Assembly (NCBI GenBank): GCA_963781195.1
Contig: CAWAEZ010000008.1
Coordinates: 248,001 to 312,000, forward strand
Direction: 5' to 3'
Origin: JAJPKK01 sp963781195
GTDB lineage: Bacteria > Pseudomonadota > Alphaproteobacteria > Rhizobiales > Xanthobacteraceae
Length of the DNA stretch: 64,000 nt
This document shows, in pieces, positions 44,729 to 53,969 of this stretch. Both the position numbers and the translations under genes were made by a program. Position 1 is the stretch's first letter. Each line of letters starts with the position of its first letter. Below the pieces are notes generated by a model. That model saw nothing but the letters and a program-made list of their open reading frames with translations. It was not told the DNA's origin and made no database searches.

Positions 44729-44753
44729 AACGGGAGCCGCGGGCTCCCGTTTT
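44729..44753 (+). terminator. Rho-independent terminator after purC
   Basis: Stem AACGGGAGCC (44729-44738) / GGCTCCCGTT (44742-44751) with a GCG loop and a short TTTT. It may attenuate readthrough into purSQL. Confidence 0.88.
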
Positions 44754-44915
44754 GATTCCGGCAGGTACGCAGCGCACTCCCGCACGCCGAAAATCGCTTA
44801 GCTGCAGAATGACGGCGTATGGAACGGCCCGCGCACCGGACTGCGCGGCCTTTCGCACAGGCCGGGTTGCCGTCGTCCCGATTCGCCGCTATCGACGTGT
44901 CTTGCGAGGAACGCG

Positions 44916-45158
44916 ATGAAGGCCCGCGTCACGGTCACACTCAAAACCGGCATTCTCGATCCCCAGGGCAAGGCGATCGAGGGCGCGCTCACGTCGCTCG
45001 GCATCGCCGGGGTCGCGAGCGTGCGCCAGGGCAAGGTGTTCGACATCGAGATCGCCGACGGCGATCGCGCCCACGCCGAGGCCCGGCTCAAGGACGCGGC
45101 CGAGAAGCTCCTCGCGAACACCGTCATCGAGAATTACCGGATCGAGATCAGCGGCTAG
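44916..45158 (+). CDS. purS: Phosphoribosylformylglycinamidine synthase subunit PurS
   Basis: The 80-aa small subunit that bridges PurQ and PurL in the three-part FGAM synthase. Contains KARVTVTLKTGILDPQGKAI and VASVRQGKVFDIEIADGD, typical of PurS. It ends five bases before purQ. This split purS-purQ-purL form is standard in Alphaproteobacteria. Confidence 0.95.
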   Translation: MKARVTVTLKTGILDPQGKAIEGALTSLGIAGVASVRQGKVFDIEIADGDRAHAEARLKDAAEKLLANTVIENYRIEISG

Positions 45159-45163
45159 CTGCG

Positions 45164-45865
45164 ATGAAATCCGCCGTCATCGTGTTTCCCGGCATCAATC
45201 GCGAGCGCGACATGGCGCGCACGCTCAAGCTCGTCTCCGGGCAGGAGCCGGCGATGGTGTGGCATGCCGAGACGGCGCTGCCGGCGGGCACCGATCTCGT
45301 CGTGGTGCCGGGCGGCTTCAGCTACGGCGACTATCTGCGCTGCGGCGCCATCGCCGCGCGCGCCCCGGTGATGGATGCGGTGCGCGCCTTCGCCGGCCGG
45401 GGCGGCCTCGTGCTCGGCGTGTGCAACGGCTTCCAGATCCTGTGCGAGGCGGGCCTCCTGCCGGGCGTCCTGATGCGCAATGCGCAGCTCAAATTCATCT
45501 GCAAGGACGTCTATCTGCGGGTCGAGCGCTCCGGCACGCCGTTCACCCGCGGCTACAATGCGGGCCAGGTGATCCGGGTCCCGGTGGCCCACGGCGAAGG
45601 CAACTTCGTCGCCGATGCCGAGACCATCGCGCGCATCGAGGGCGAGGGCCGCGTCGTCTTCCGCTACTGCGCGCCGGATGGCGCGCCATCGCCGGCCTGG
45701 AACATCAACGGCTCGACCAACGCCATCGCCGGCATCATCAGCGAGCGCGGCAACGTCCTCGGCATGATGCCGCATCCGGAAAATCACGTGGAGGCCGCGA
45801 TCGGATGCACCGACGGGCGCGGGTTGTTTGCCGGGCTCGCCGCGCATCTGAGCCAGGCGGCGTAG
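45164..45865 (+). CDS. purQ: Phosphoribosylformylglycinamidine synthase subunit PurQ (glutaminase)
   Basis: Class I glutamine amidotransferase subunit delivering ammonia to PurL. 233 aa. Catalytic Cys87 is in LGVCNGFQIL; the His-Glu pair is in MMPHPENHVE. The N terminus AVIVFPGINRERD and the GFSYGDYLRCG motif are characteristic. ATG lies 5 bp after the purS stop. Confidence 0.95.
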   Translation: MKSAVIVFPGINRERDMARTLKLVSGQEPAMVWHAETALPAGTDLVVVPGGFSYGDYLRCGAIAARAPVMDAVRAFAGRGGLVLGVCNGFQILCEAGLLPGVLMRNAQLKFICKDVYLRVERSGTPFTRGYNAGQVIRVPVAHGEGNFVADAETIARIEGEGRVVFRYCAPDGAPSPAWNINGSTNAIAGIISERGNVLGMMPHPENHVEAAIGCTDGRGLFAGLAAHLSQAA

Positions 45866-45998
45866 CCGCGTCCGCGTGGGCGGTTGCGGCTCGCGCTCAC
45901 TTTTTCCTTGGAAAACCGGCGCTGATTGCGCTGCGGCGCATCGGTTCACATATGCTAGTGAGTGTTTCGATGAGACCGTTACGCGGCACAACTCGGAA

Positions 45999-46137
45999 GG
46001 TAGGCAAAGCGAAGCGTGCCCAGCGCGGCGCTCTGCGGCGTAACGCGCTCCATCGTGACGTCGTCCGCGTGGGCATGGCGGGTCCGATGCGGTGCGCGAA
46101 CGCAAAGCCTCCGGCCGCCTTTTCCCACCTTACGCCT
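45999..46137. repeat. Degenerate extragenic repeat between purQ and purL
   Basis: It begins GGTAGGCAAAGCGAAGCGTG and ends with CTTTTCCCACCTTACGC, roughly inverted ends of a repeat (GTAGGGTGGGCAAAGCGAAG-like) I recall from Bradyrhizobium-type genomes. It occupies most of the unusually long purQ-purL gap (280 bp) inside an otherwise tight cluster. Confidence 0.5.
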
Positions 46138-46145
46138 CGAGCGAC

Positions 46146-48362
46146 ATGAACTCGCACGAACCGAAAATCACGCCCGAACTCGTCGCCGCGCACGGTCTCA
46201 AGCCCGACGAGTATGCCCGCCTTCTCGAGCTGATCGGGCGGACGCCGAGCTTCACCGAGCTCGGCATCTTCTCGGCGATGTGGAACGAGCACTGCTCCTA
46301 CAAATCCTCCAAGGCGCACCTGCGCGGCCTGCCCACCACCGGCGCCTGCGTGATCCAGGGGCCGGGCGAGAACGCCGGGGTGATCGACATCGGCGACGGG
46401 CTCGCTTGCGTCTTCAAGATGGAGAGCCACAACCACCCGAGCTACATCGAACCCTACCAGGGCGCGGCGACGGGCGTCGGCGGCATCCTGCGCGACGTCT
46501 TCACCATGGGCGCGCGGCCGATCGCATGCCTCAATGCGCTCTCGTTCGGCGATCCGGCCCATCCCAAGACCCGCCACGTCGTGTCCGGCGTGGTGGCGGG
46601 GATCGGCGGCTACGGCAATTCGTTCGGCGTGCCCACGGTCGGCGGCTCGGTGCGCTTCCATTCCCGCTACGACGGCAACTGCCTCGTCAACGCGATGGCG
46701 GTCGGTCTCGCCGAGAAAGACAAGATCTTCTATGCCGCGGCTTCCGGGGTCGGCATGCCGATCGTCTATCTCGGCTCCAAGACGGGGCGCGACGGCATCC
46801 ATGGCGCCACCATGGCGTCGGCCGAGTTCGGCGAGGATTCCGCGGAGAAGCGCCCGACCGTGCAGGTCGGCGACCCGTTCTCCGAAAAGCTTCTGCTCGA
46901 GGCCTGCCTCGAGATCATGGCCAAGGGCTGCGTCATCGCCATCCAGGACATGGGCGCGGCCGGCCTGACCTGCTCGGCGGTGGAGATGGGCGCCAAGGGC
47001 GATCTCGGCGTCACTCTCGATCTCGATCGCGTGCCGTGCCGCGAGACCGGCATGACCGCCTATGAGATGATGCTGTCGGAGAGCCAGGAGCGCATGCTCA
47101 TGGTGCTCAAGCCCGACAAGGAAGCCGAGGCCGAGGCGATCTTCCGCAAATGGGGCCTCGATTTCGCGGTGGTGGGCGAGACGACGCCGACCCGGCGCTT
47201 CATCGTCCGACACGGCGGTGCCGTGAAGGCCGATCTTCCGATCAAGGAGCTCGGCGACGAGGCGCCGGTCTACCATCGGCCCTATGTCGACACGCCGACG
47301 CCGCCGGTCATCGCCGCCTCGCAGGTGACGCCGCCGATGCCGTTGCCGGACGCGCTCGAAAAGCTGATCGGCACGCCCGATCTCGCGTCGCGGCGCTGGG
47401 TGTGGGAGCAGTACGACTACGTGATCCTCGGCAACACCGTGCAGCGGCCGGGCGGCGACGCCGCCGTGGTGCGGATCGACGACGGCCCCAAGGCGCTGGC
47501 GCTCACCACCGACGTGACGCCGCGCTACTGCGAGGCCGATCCCTTCGAAGGCGGCAAGCAGGCGGTGGCCGAAGCATGGCGCAACCTCACCGCGGTGGGC
47601 GCCACCCCGCTCGCCGTGACCGACAATCTCAATTTCGGCAACCCCGAGCGGCCGGAGATCATGGGCCAGCTGGTCGGCTGCATCCGCGGCATCGCCGCAG
47701 CTTGCGCCGCCCTCGACTTTCCCGTCGTGTCCGGCAACGTCTCGCTTTACAACGAGACCAACGGCAGGGCGATCCTGCCGACGCCGTCGATCGGCGGGGT
47801 CGGGCTCATCGCCGACTTCGCGCGCGCGGCGACGCTCGCCTTCAAGGCGGCCGGCGAGGTCATCCTGCTCGTCGGCGAGACCACCGGCGCACTCGGCCAG
47901 TCGCTCTATCTGCGCGACATCTGCGGCCGGGAGGAGGGGGCTCCGCCTGCGATCGATCTCGCGATGGAAAAGCGCAATGGCGATTTCGTCCGCGCCTTGA
48001 TCGGGGAGGGGATCGCCACCGCCGTCCATGATGTCGCCGACGGCGGCCTGCTGGTGGCGCTCGCCGAGATGGCGATGGCGTCGGGGATCGGCGCGCGCCT
48101 GGAGGCGCCGGGGGAGGCCGGGCCGCCGCCCCATGCGTTCTGGTTCGGCGAGGACCAGGCCCGCTACGTGGTCACCGCCTCAGAGGCGGATGCCCAAAAG
48201 ATCATCACGCGCGCCGCAGCGGCAGGAATTCCGGTGAGCAGGCTCGGGCATACCGGGGATGCCGCGCTGGTGATTTCCGGCGTGCGGCCGATTCTGATAA
48301 GTACGTTGATGGACCGGCACGAATTTTGGTTCCCGGAGTACATGTCCGGCACCGATGCGTGA
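46146..48362 (+). CDS. purL: Phosphoribosylformylglycinamidine synthase subunit PurL
   Basis: The 738-aa synthetase subunit of the small-PurL type, converting FGAR to FGAM with ATP and ammonia from PurQ. N-terminal FTELGIFSAMWNEHCSYKSS carries the catalytic His; KMESHNHPSYIEPYQGAATG and the paired PurM-like domains (repeat of metal-binding motifs, later DNLNFGNPERPEIMGQ) follow. Start ATG 46146 is chosen; a longer reading from 46092 adds a tail not seen in the family. Weak ribosome binding site. Confidence 0.95.
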   Translation: MNSHEPKITPELVAAHGLKPDEYARLLELIGRTPSFTELGIFSAMWNEHCSYKSSKAHLRGLPTTGACVIQGPGENAGVIDIGDGLACVFKMESHNHPSYIEPYQGAATGVGGILRDVFTMGARPIACLNALSFGDPAHPKTRHVVSGVVAGIGGYGNSFGVPTVGGSVRFHSRYDGNCLVNAMAVGLAEKDKIFYAAASGVGMPIVYLGSKTGRDGIHGATMASAEFGEDSAEKRPTVQVGDPFSEKLLLEACLEIMAKGCVIAIQDMGAAGLTCSAVEMGAKGDLGVTLDLDRVPCRETGMTAYEMMLSESQERMLMVLKPDKEAEAEAIFRKWGLDFAVVGETTPTRRFIVRHGGAVKADLPIKELGDEAPVYHRPYVDTPTPPVIAASQVTPPMPLPDALEKLIGTPDLASRRWVWEQYDYVILGNTVQRPGGDAAVVRIDDGPKALALTTDVTPRYCEADPFEGGKQAVAEAWRNLTAVGATPLAVTDNLNFGNPERPEIMGQLVGCIRGIAAACAALDFPVVSGNVSLYNETNGRAILPTPSIGGVGLIADFARAATLAFKAAGEVILLVGETTGALGQSLYLRDICGREEGAPPAIDLAMEKRNGDFVRALIGEGIATAVHDVADGGLLVALAEMAMASGIGARLEAPGEAGPPPHAFWFGEDQARYVVTASEADAQKIITRAAAAGIPVSRLGHTGDAALVISGVRPILISTLMDRHEFWFPEYMSGTDA

Positions 48363-48483
48363 CGCCGGGTAGCGCGCGGCCTGGGGTGGGTGCGAACTCC
48401 GTTCAGGGCGGCCTGTTCAGGGAGAGTCCCGTCGAATTCCGTCGCGGGAGCCCGGTGCGACGAGGTGATCTGAGGAGACGGCA

Positions 48484-48720
48484 ATGGCGATGATGGCGTG
48501 CGATATCGAGCGGCTGATCAAGGCGGGGATTCCCGATGCGCAGGTCTCCATCCGCCCCCTCGCCGATGACGGAGACCATTACGCGGCGACGGTTGTCTCC
48601 GAGACGTTCCGCGGCAAGTCGCGGGTGCAGCAACACAAGCTCGTCTATGACGCACTGAAGGGGGAAATGGGCGAGAAGCTCCATGCACTCGCCCTGCAGA
48701 CCAGCCTTCCGGTGCCATGA
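48484..48720 (+). CDS. bolA: BolA family protein
   Basis: A 78-aa BolA-fold protein. The central motif RGKSRVQQHKLVYDALKGEMGEKLHALAL holds the conserved histidine (QQHKLVY) used to share an iron-sulfur cluster with monothiol glutaredoxins. The grxD gene 200 bp downstream is the expected partner. Could equally be named ibaG. Confidence 0.9.
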   Translation: MAMMACDIERLIKAGIPDAQVSIRPLADDGDHYAATVVSETFRGKSRVQQHKLVYDALKGEMGEKLHALALQTSLPVP

Positions 48721-48740
48721 TGTGCCGCCGGCGCCATGGC

Positions 48741-48824
48741 GCTCGCGGTCGACCCTGCGTGGTCGAACCTCCGTTTCGCAGTAGACCCGCGTTCGCAGTT
48801 GACCCCTTGCGTTCGCGGTTGAAT
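48741..48824. repeat. Degenerate tandem repeats between bolA and grxD
   Basis: Two good 16-base copies of GCGTTCGCrGTTGA (48789-48804, 48809-48824; 20-bp period) plus two weaker copies (GCTCGCGGTCGACCC at about 48741 and TTTCGCAGTAGACCC at about 48774). Confidence 0.65.
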
Positions 48825-48919
48825 CGCACGATTTTGAACGAAGCGCGAAGATTGGCCGGCCGGTCGTTGTGACGAGTGCGTTTCACGAAGGTATCGGCCG
48901 CAGCAGCAAAAGGTCAGCC

Positions 48920-49255
48920 ATGGGCATCGATCAATTCATCGACAAGGAAGTGAAGGCCAACGACGTCGTGCTGTTCATGAAGGGAACCCCGCAGTTCCCG
49001 CAGTGCGGTTTCTCCGGCCAGGTGGTGCAGATCCTCGACCACCTCGGGGTCTCCTACAAAGGCCTGAACGTGCTCGAGTCCGACGACCTGCGCAATGGAA
49101 TCAAGAGCTATTCCAACTGGCCGACCATCCCCCAGCTCTACGTGAAGGGCGAATTCGTCGGCGGCTGCGACATCATTCGCGAGATGTTCCAGGCCGGCGA
49201 ACTGCAGAGCCTGATGAAGGAGAAGGGCCTCGCGGTCAAAGAGACCCAGGCCTGA
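48920..49255 (+). CDS. grxD: Monothiol glutaredoxin, Grx4/GrxD type
   Basis: A 111-aa CGFS-type glutaredoxin that carries [2Fe-2S] clusters with glutathione and hands them to targets, usually with BolA. Cys29 is in PQFPQCGFSGQ; the WPTIPQLYVKGEFVGGCDI segment holds the glutathione-binding TIPQ and GGCD. ATG 48920 is used; an upstream in-frame extension to 48869 is unsupported. Confidence 0.95.
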   Translation: MGIDQFIDKEVKANDVVLFMKGTPQFPQCGFSGQVVQILDHLGVSYKGLNVLESDDLRNGIKSYSNWPTIPQLYVKGEFVGGCDIIREMFQAGELQSLMKEKGLAVKETQA

Positions 49256-49271
49256 AACGCCAACCTCGCGA

Positions 49272-49294
49272 CAACCGGGCTTGACGCCCGGTTG
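49272..49294 (+). terminator. Hairpin downstream of grxD without T-run
   Basis: A perfect 9-bp stem CAACCGGGC (49272-49280) / GCCCGGTTG (49286-49294) with a TTGAC loop, 16 bases after the stop codon. With no T-run it may act in mRNA stability or Rho-assisted termination. Confidence 0.5.
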
Positions 49295-49438
49295 CGCCGG
49301 CCGGGTTGCACTGCGTTTGCACGGCTGCGTTGGGATGCGCTTGTTCGTCGGACATATTCGAACCATGTCCGTCGGCTGGCAGTTGCCTCCACTGTCTGAT
49401 TTCGACAGGATGCCGGAAAGCCGGCAATGGAGAACGCG

Positions 49439-51508
49439 ATGTCCAGGAGCGCTGCCGCGGCCATGATCGCCGCGGCCTTGACTGCCACGATCCCCGGCTT
49501 GGTGGTCCCCGCCCTAATCGTGCCCGTCCTTATCGTGCCCGCGCTTATCGTACCCGGCGTGGTCGTTCCGGCGCAGGCCCGCATCACGGACATCCGGATC
49601 GATGCGGTGGAGCCGTTCGCGGAGGGCCAGCCGTTCGGCGAAGCCGGCTCCTACGAGCGCGTCTCCGGCACCGCCAAGGGAGAGATCGATCCGCAGTCAC
49701 CGCAGAATCGCGACATCGTCAATCTCGACAAGGCGCCGCGGAATGCCCGCGGCCTCGTCGAGTATGAGACCGATTTCTTCATCCTGCGCCCGCTCGATCC
49801 CAGCCGCGGCAACGGCGTGTTGTTCTACGATGTGAACAATCGCGGTCGCAAAGTGGTGCTCTCCCGGGTCGACGAGGCGCCGCCCGACAACAACGATCCG
49901 CGCACCATCCTCGATGCCGGGCTCGGCTTCACGCTCGGCCGCGGCTACACCGTCGTTTGGTCCGGATGGGACCCCGACGCGCCCAAGGCCAACGGCGGCC
50001 TCACCGCGCGCTTTCCGGTTGCCACCGACGACGGCAAGCCGATCGTGCGCCGCATCCGCGAAGAGTTCGAATTCGGCACCCGCAGCAAGGCGTCGCCCGA
50101 TCTCGCCAAGCTGAACTATCCCACCGCCAATCTCGACACCGGCGCCGCCCGGCTGACCCTGCGTCAGCGGGAAGGCGACACCCGCTCCGAGATTCCTTCG
50201 TCCGGCTGGAGCTTCCAGGGCGACCGCGCGATCCGCCTTGTCGGGCGCAAGTTCGAACCGGTCGCGATCTACGAACTATGGTACGATGCCACCGCGCCGA
50301 AGGTGGTCGGGATGGGCTTCGCGGCCACCCGCGACTTCGTCTCGTTCCTGCGCTACGACCGCGCCGATGCCAAGGGCACGCCAAACCCGGCGATGGGCGT
50401 GGGCGGAGACAGCGCCAAGCCGCACCACGCGCTCGCGTTCGGCGTGTCCCAGAGCGGCCGCTTCATCCGCAGCTATATCGAGCTCGGCATGAACCGGGAC
50501 GAGGGCGGCCGGCGGGTGTTCGACGGCGCGCTCGCCCATACCGCCGGCGCCGGCAAAGTGTTCGCCAACACGGCGTTTGCCGAGCCGACCCGCACCGCGA
50601 CCCAGCACGAGGACCGGCTCTACCCCGAGAACTGGTTTCCGTTCGCCGCCTCGACCGAAACCGATCCGGCGAGCGGCCGCAGCGGCTCGCTGTTCCGCGG
50701 CGACGGCAGTGATCCGATCCTGATTTCCACCAACACCTCGACGGAATACTGGCAGAAGGGCGCGTCGCTGATCCACATCGACCCCGAGGGCAAGTCGGAC
50801 CTCGCGCAGCCGCCGAACTCCCGCGTCTACCTCATCGCCGGCACCCAGCATGCGGGCGCCGCGGGGTTGTCGACCGCTCCCGGCGCCTGCGCCAACCTGA
50901 AGAACCCGCACAACCCGTCCCCGGTGCTGCGGGCGCTGATCGTCGCGCTGGAGGACTGGGTGGTCAAAGGCATCGCCGCGCCGCCGAATCGGGTCCCCTC
51001 GATCGCCCAGGGGACGGCGGTCCCGGTAACCGCAGTCGCCCTGCCGGCGATCAAAGGCGTGGCGCTGCCGCGTGGCGACAATCCGATCACCGAGCCGGTC
51101 GACTGGGTCAACCCGCCGGAAGGCGAGGCGCGGACGCGCGATGGCCGCCCGGTGTTCCACTACGAGACCCGCGTGCCCGCGGTCGATGCCGACGGCAATG
51201 AAACGTCGGGCATCCGATTGCCGCCGATCGCGGTGCCGCTCGCGACCTATACTGGCTGGAACGTCTATCGCGCCCAGCCGACCGAGCTGTGCGACCGCGC
51301 CGGCACCTATGCACCGTTCGCCAAGACCCGCGCTGAACGTGAGGCGTCCGGCGATCCGCGTCCTTCGGTGGCGGAACGCTACGGCTCGCATGCGGCCTAT
51401 GTGGCGAAGGTGAAGGCCGCCGCCGACCAGCTGGTGAGCGAGCGTCTGCTCCTTCCCGCCGACGCCGCGCGCTATGTGCGCGAGGCCGAGCGCGCCGACG
51501 GGCTCTGA
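49439..51508 (+). CDS. Secreted alpha/beta hydrolase domain-containing protein (PF20091-like)
   Basis: A 689-aa exported protein. GGAGA precedes ATG 49439 (an ATG at 49427 is also possible). The signal segment is an unusual run of ALIVPVLIVPALIVP-type repeats, coded by 15-bp tandem units. The mature part has ITDIRIDAVEPFAEGQPFG, a GVLFYDVNNRGRK stretch, LAFGVSQSGRFIRS (candidate Ser nucleophile) and LIAGTQHAG (candidate His), which resembles the large alpha/beta hydrolase-domain family of unknown substrate. It may hydrolyse esters in the periplasm. Confidence 0.78.
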   Translation: MSRSAAAAMIAAALTATIPGLVVPALIVPVLIVPALIVPGVVVPAQARITDIRIDAVEPFAEGQPFGEAGSYERVSGTAKGEIDPQSPQNRDIVNLDKAPRNARGLVEYETDFFILRPLDPSRGNGVLFYDVNNRGRKVVLSRVDEAPPDNNDPRTILDAGLGFTLGRGYTVVWSGWDPDAPKANGGLTARFPVATDDGKPIVRRIREEFEFGTRSKASPDLAKLNYPTANLDTGAARLTLRQREGDTRSEIPSSGWSFQGDRAIRLVGRKFEPVAIYELWYDATAPKVVGMGFAATRDFVSFLRYDRADAKGTPNPAMGVGGDSAKPHHALAFGVSQSGRFIRSYIELGMNRDEGGRRVFDGALAHTAGAGKVFANTAFAEPTRTATQHEDRLYPENWFPFAASTETDPASGRSGSLFRGDGSDPILISTNTSTEYWQKGASLIHIDPEGKSDLAQPPNSRVYLIAGTQHAGAAGLSTAPGACANLKNPHNPSPVLRALIVALEDWVVKGIAAPPNRVPSIAQGTAVPVTAVALPAIKGVALPRGDNPITEPVDWVNPPEGEARTRDGRPVFHYETRVPAVDADGNETSGIRLPPIAVPLATYTGWNVYRAQPTELCDRAGTYAPFAKTRAEREASGDPRPSVAERYGSHAAYVAKVKAAADQLVSERLLLPADAARYVREAERADGL
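49508..49552. repeat. 15-bp tandem repeat coding a signal-peptide core
   Basis: Three 15-base units of the form CCCGnnCTwATCGTr (49508-49522, 49523-49537, 49538-49552) encode the pentapeptide pattern PxLIV. Expansion of the unit lengthens the hydrophobic core in steps of five residues. Confidence 0.88.
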
Positions 51509-51511
51509 TCG

Positions 51512-51928
51512 TCAGTTGTCGGGCAACACGGCGCTCGGCTCCGGCCGGGCGCGGGGCGGCACGAGTTGCCGCTGCCACGGCCAGCGGCCCTCGATTTCCA
51601 GCACCAGGGTCCAGCTCAGGAAGGTGCGGACCACCACCAGCCCGGCGAGCAGCCCGAGGCTTGTAAAGGTGAGTTCGATCGCGATCGTCTTCACGATGTC
51701 GGCGGCGACCAGCACTTCGAGGCCGAGCAGGAGAGAGCGGCCGATGTGGATCTTGTACTCATCGTAGCTGAGGGCGCCGAGCGCGCGGACCACGCAGTGC
51801 CAAGTCGACCAGACGATGCCGGCGACGATGATGAAGACACCGAACACCTCGATGCAGGTGCCGACGAACCGGATCCAATGGCTGGCGGCCAATTCGAACG
51901 CGGCCAGGCTCTCGATGTTGATGTCCAT
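51512..51928 (-). CDS. DUF1622 membrane protein
   Basis: A 138-aa inner-membrane protein with three hydrophobic segments (WIRFVGTCIEVFGVFIIVAG, SLLLGLEVLVAADIVKTIAI and LGLLAGLVVVRTFLSWTLVL). The YKIHIGRSLLLGLE loop is typical of DUF1622. Function unknown. It converges on the large hydrolase gene, with stops only 3 bp apart. Confidence 0.85.
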   Translation of the reverse strand: MDINIESLAAFELAASHWIRFVGTCIEVFGVFIIVAGIVWSTWHCVVRALGALSYDEYKIHIGRSLLLGLEVLVAADIVKTIAIELTFTSLGLLAGLVVVRTFLSWTLVLEIEGRWPWQRQLVPPRARPEPSAVLPDN

Positions 51929-52080
51929 CGCGCGAGTCTACCGCACGAGAGTATGTTTCCGGTTACGCTGCCCCCGCGGCCCGAAGCTGTTCGCGCCGTG
52001 GCCCCCCGCTGGGGTAATTTGATACTCGCGGCGCGGTGGTGCGGGCAGCACCGCGGGCGGGTGGGCGGTAAAGCCAGCAT

Positions 52081-52156
52081 CGAGCCGAGCAACCCGGATC
52101 GAACCGAGCACCCCGCACCGAGCCGAGCAACCAGGGCCGAGCCGCGCCGATCCGCT
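52081..52156. repeat. 19-bp-period tandem repeat
   Basis: Units starting CGAGCCGAGCAACC at 52081, CGAACCGAGCACCC at 52100, CGAGCCGAGCAACC at 52119, and a weaker CGAGCCGCGCCGAT at 52138. Confidence 0.75.
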
Positions 52157-52164
52157 TGCCGCAA

Positions 52165-52193
52165 ACAAAACTGGGCGCCGCGAGGCGCCCAGC
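52165..52193 (-). terminator. Rho-independent terminator of rpsD
   Basis: On the minus strand: CTGGGCGCC (from 52192) / GGCGCCCAG with a TCGC loop, then TTTTGTTT. On the plus strand it reads CTGGGCGCC (52171-52179) and GGCGCCCAG (52184-52192). Confidence 0.93.
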
Positions 52194-52237
52194 AAAGTCC
52201 AAGCCCGATCATGGGCGGATGTCCGCGGGGAAACCGC

Positions 52238-52855
52238 TCAGCGCGAGTAGAATTCCACCACCAGATGCGGCTCCATCTGAACCGGATAGGGCACCTCGGT
52301 GATCTGCGGGATGCGCGCGAGCTTCGCAGTCATCTTGCTGTGGTCGACCTCGACATAGTCGGGCACGTCGCGCTCGGCGAGGCCGGTCGCCTCGAGCACC
52401 AGCGCCAGCTGCTTCGACTTGTCCTTGACCTCGATGACGTCGTTCAGCTTGAGGCGGTAGCTGGGGATGTTGACCCGGCGGCCGTTCACCTTGACGTGGC
52501 CATGGTTGATGAACTGCCGCGACGCGAACATGGTCGGAACGAACTTCGCGCGATACACCACCGCGTCGAGCCGGCGCTCCAGGAGGCCGATCAGGTGCTG
52601 GCCGGAGTCGCCCTTCATCCGGATCGCCTCGGCATAAATGCCGCGGAACTGCTTCTCGGAAATGTTGGCGTAATAGCCCTTGAGCTTCTGCTTGGCGCGC
52701 AGCTGCACGCCGAAGTCGGAGAGCTTGCCCTTGCGGCGCTGGCCGTGCTGGCCGGGGCCGTATTCGCGGCGGTTGACGGGGCTCTTCGGGCGGCCCCAGA
52801 TGTTCTGGCCCATGCGGCGATCGAGCTTGTGCTTCGCCTCTAAGCGCTTGGTCAT
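52238..52855 (-). CDS. rpsD: 30S ribosomal protein S4
   Basis: A 205-aa primary rRNA-binding ribosomal protein that nucleates 16S body assembly. It starts TKRLEAKHKLDRRMG and includes NIWGRPKSPVNRREYGPGQH and the S4 RNA-binding domain (RRLDAVVYRAKFVPTMFASR, HGHVKVNGRRVNIPSY). ATG 52855 gives the family's length; the reading to 52984 adds a spurious N terminus. A stand-alone gene, as is common in Alphaproteobacteria, with its own terminator. Confidence 0.97.
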   Translation of the reverse strand: MTKRLEAKHKLDRRMGQNIWGRPKSPVNRREYGPGQHGQRRKGKLSDFGVQLRAKQKLKGYYANISEKQFRGIYAEAIRMKGDSGQHLIGLLERRLDAVVYRAKFVPTMFASRQFINHGHVKVNGRRVNIPSYRLKLNDVIEVKDKSKQLALVLEATGLAERDVPDYVEVDHSKMTAKLARIPQITEVPYPVQMEPHLVVEFYSR

Positions 52856-53086
52856 TCGCGTCCTCATAGCGGCCTCGCCCCGGACGGGACGACAGGCTCG
52901 CGTGTTGGGGTTGAGGATCGCGCCCTCCTCTGCGCCGGCACTGCCGGAGCCGACAGGTCCATGCCTCAAGCGAAGCGGGACCACGGGTCGCGAAACGCTG
53001 CGCGGGAAATCCCACGGAGCCGGGCGTGTTTAGGGGGAAACCGGCGGGGTGTCAAATGGGGACGCGAGCACAACCCCGCCCGCGTC

Positions 53087-53881
53087 TCACCCCGCCGCCT
53101 GCATCGCGTCGCGCAGGCCGAAGCGCGCCAGCGACGCCGCCAGCGCGGGGGAGGGACGCGCTCCGGAGGTGAAGATCGCCTGCGCGGCGCCGGTCGCGTC
53201 CGCGACGGCGGGGCCGATGAGGTCGGTGACCCGGCGCGCGATGGCGGGCGCGGGGTCGATCCAGTCGACCGGCCAGGGCGCCACCCGCTTTACCGCGTCG
53301 AGCAGCAGCGGGAAATGGGTGCAGGCGAGCACGATGGTGTCGGTGCGCCGGCCCTCGCGGTCGATGAAACAGGGCGCGATCTCGCGGGCGATGTCCGGGT
53401 CGGTCGCAGGCTTCTCGTGCAGCGCGGCCTCCGCGAGGGGGGCGAGATTGGCGGAGCCGACCAGGGTCACGTCGCAACCCTGGCCGAAATCCCGGATCAG
53501 GGCGCGAGTGTATTCGCGCTTCACGGTGGCCTCGGTGCCGAGCACCGACACCAGCCGCGACCGCGACGCGGTGCAGGCCGGCTTGATGGCCGGCACCGTG
53601 CCGACGAACGGCACGGCGAACCGGGCCCGCAGGTGCGGCAGCACCAGGGTGGAGGCGGTATTGCAGGCGATGACCACGATGTCGGGGCTATGCGCCGCGA
53701 TGAGCTCGGCCATCAGCGGCACCACGCGGCCGACCAGCGCCTCCTCGCCATGGCGCCCGTAGGGGAAGAAGGCATCGTCGGCGACGTAGCGGTAATCGGC
53801 GTCCGGCCGCGCCTTCACCACCTCGCGGAACACCGTGAGGCCGCCGAGGCCGGAATCGAACACGAGGATGCGCGGTGCCAT
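53087..53881 (-). CDS. murI: Glutamate racemase
   Basis: Makes D-glutamate for peptidoglycan. 264 aa. Acid-base residues: DSG motif at Asp9-Ser10, Cys73 in IACNTAS and Cys187-His189 in LACTHFPLL. It lies 88 bp downstream of the purB stop and upstream of rpsD on the same strand. Identity is secure. Confidence 0.95.
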   Translation of the reverse strand: MAPRILVFDSGLGGLTVFREVVKARPDADYRYVADDAFFPYGRHGEEALVGRVVPLMAELIAAHSPDIVVIACNTASTLVLPHLRARFAVPFVGTVPAIKPACTASRSRLVSVLGTEATVKREYTRALIRDFGQGCDVTLVGSANLAPLAEAALHEKPATDPDIAREIAPCFIDREGRRTDTIVLACTHFPLLLDAVKRVAPWPVDWIDPAPAIARRVTDLIGPAVADATGAAQAIFTSGARPSPALAASLARFGLRDAMQAAG

Positions 53882-53969
53882 GGTGCGGCAGGATGTGATC
53901 AGTCGAGGGCGAGATCGAGGCTGCGGCCAGCATACAGGATTCGCAGCAAGACCGCATATTCAGCGCGGG

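Larger units (their letters stand above)
51929..52237. other. 309-bp gap with tandem repeats and the rpsD terminator
   Basis: This separates the DUF1622 start from the rpsD stop, both on the minus strand. It contains a 19-bp-period repeat (52081-52156) and the rpsD terminator (52165-52193). No gene is seen. Confidence 0.6.

Noticed and set aside
45897..48134. A 745-codon minus-strand frame over purL
   Set aside because: It mirrors the codon pattern of purL, with His/Arg/Asp-rich nonsense and no domain; purL itself is certain.
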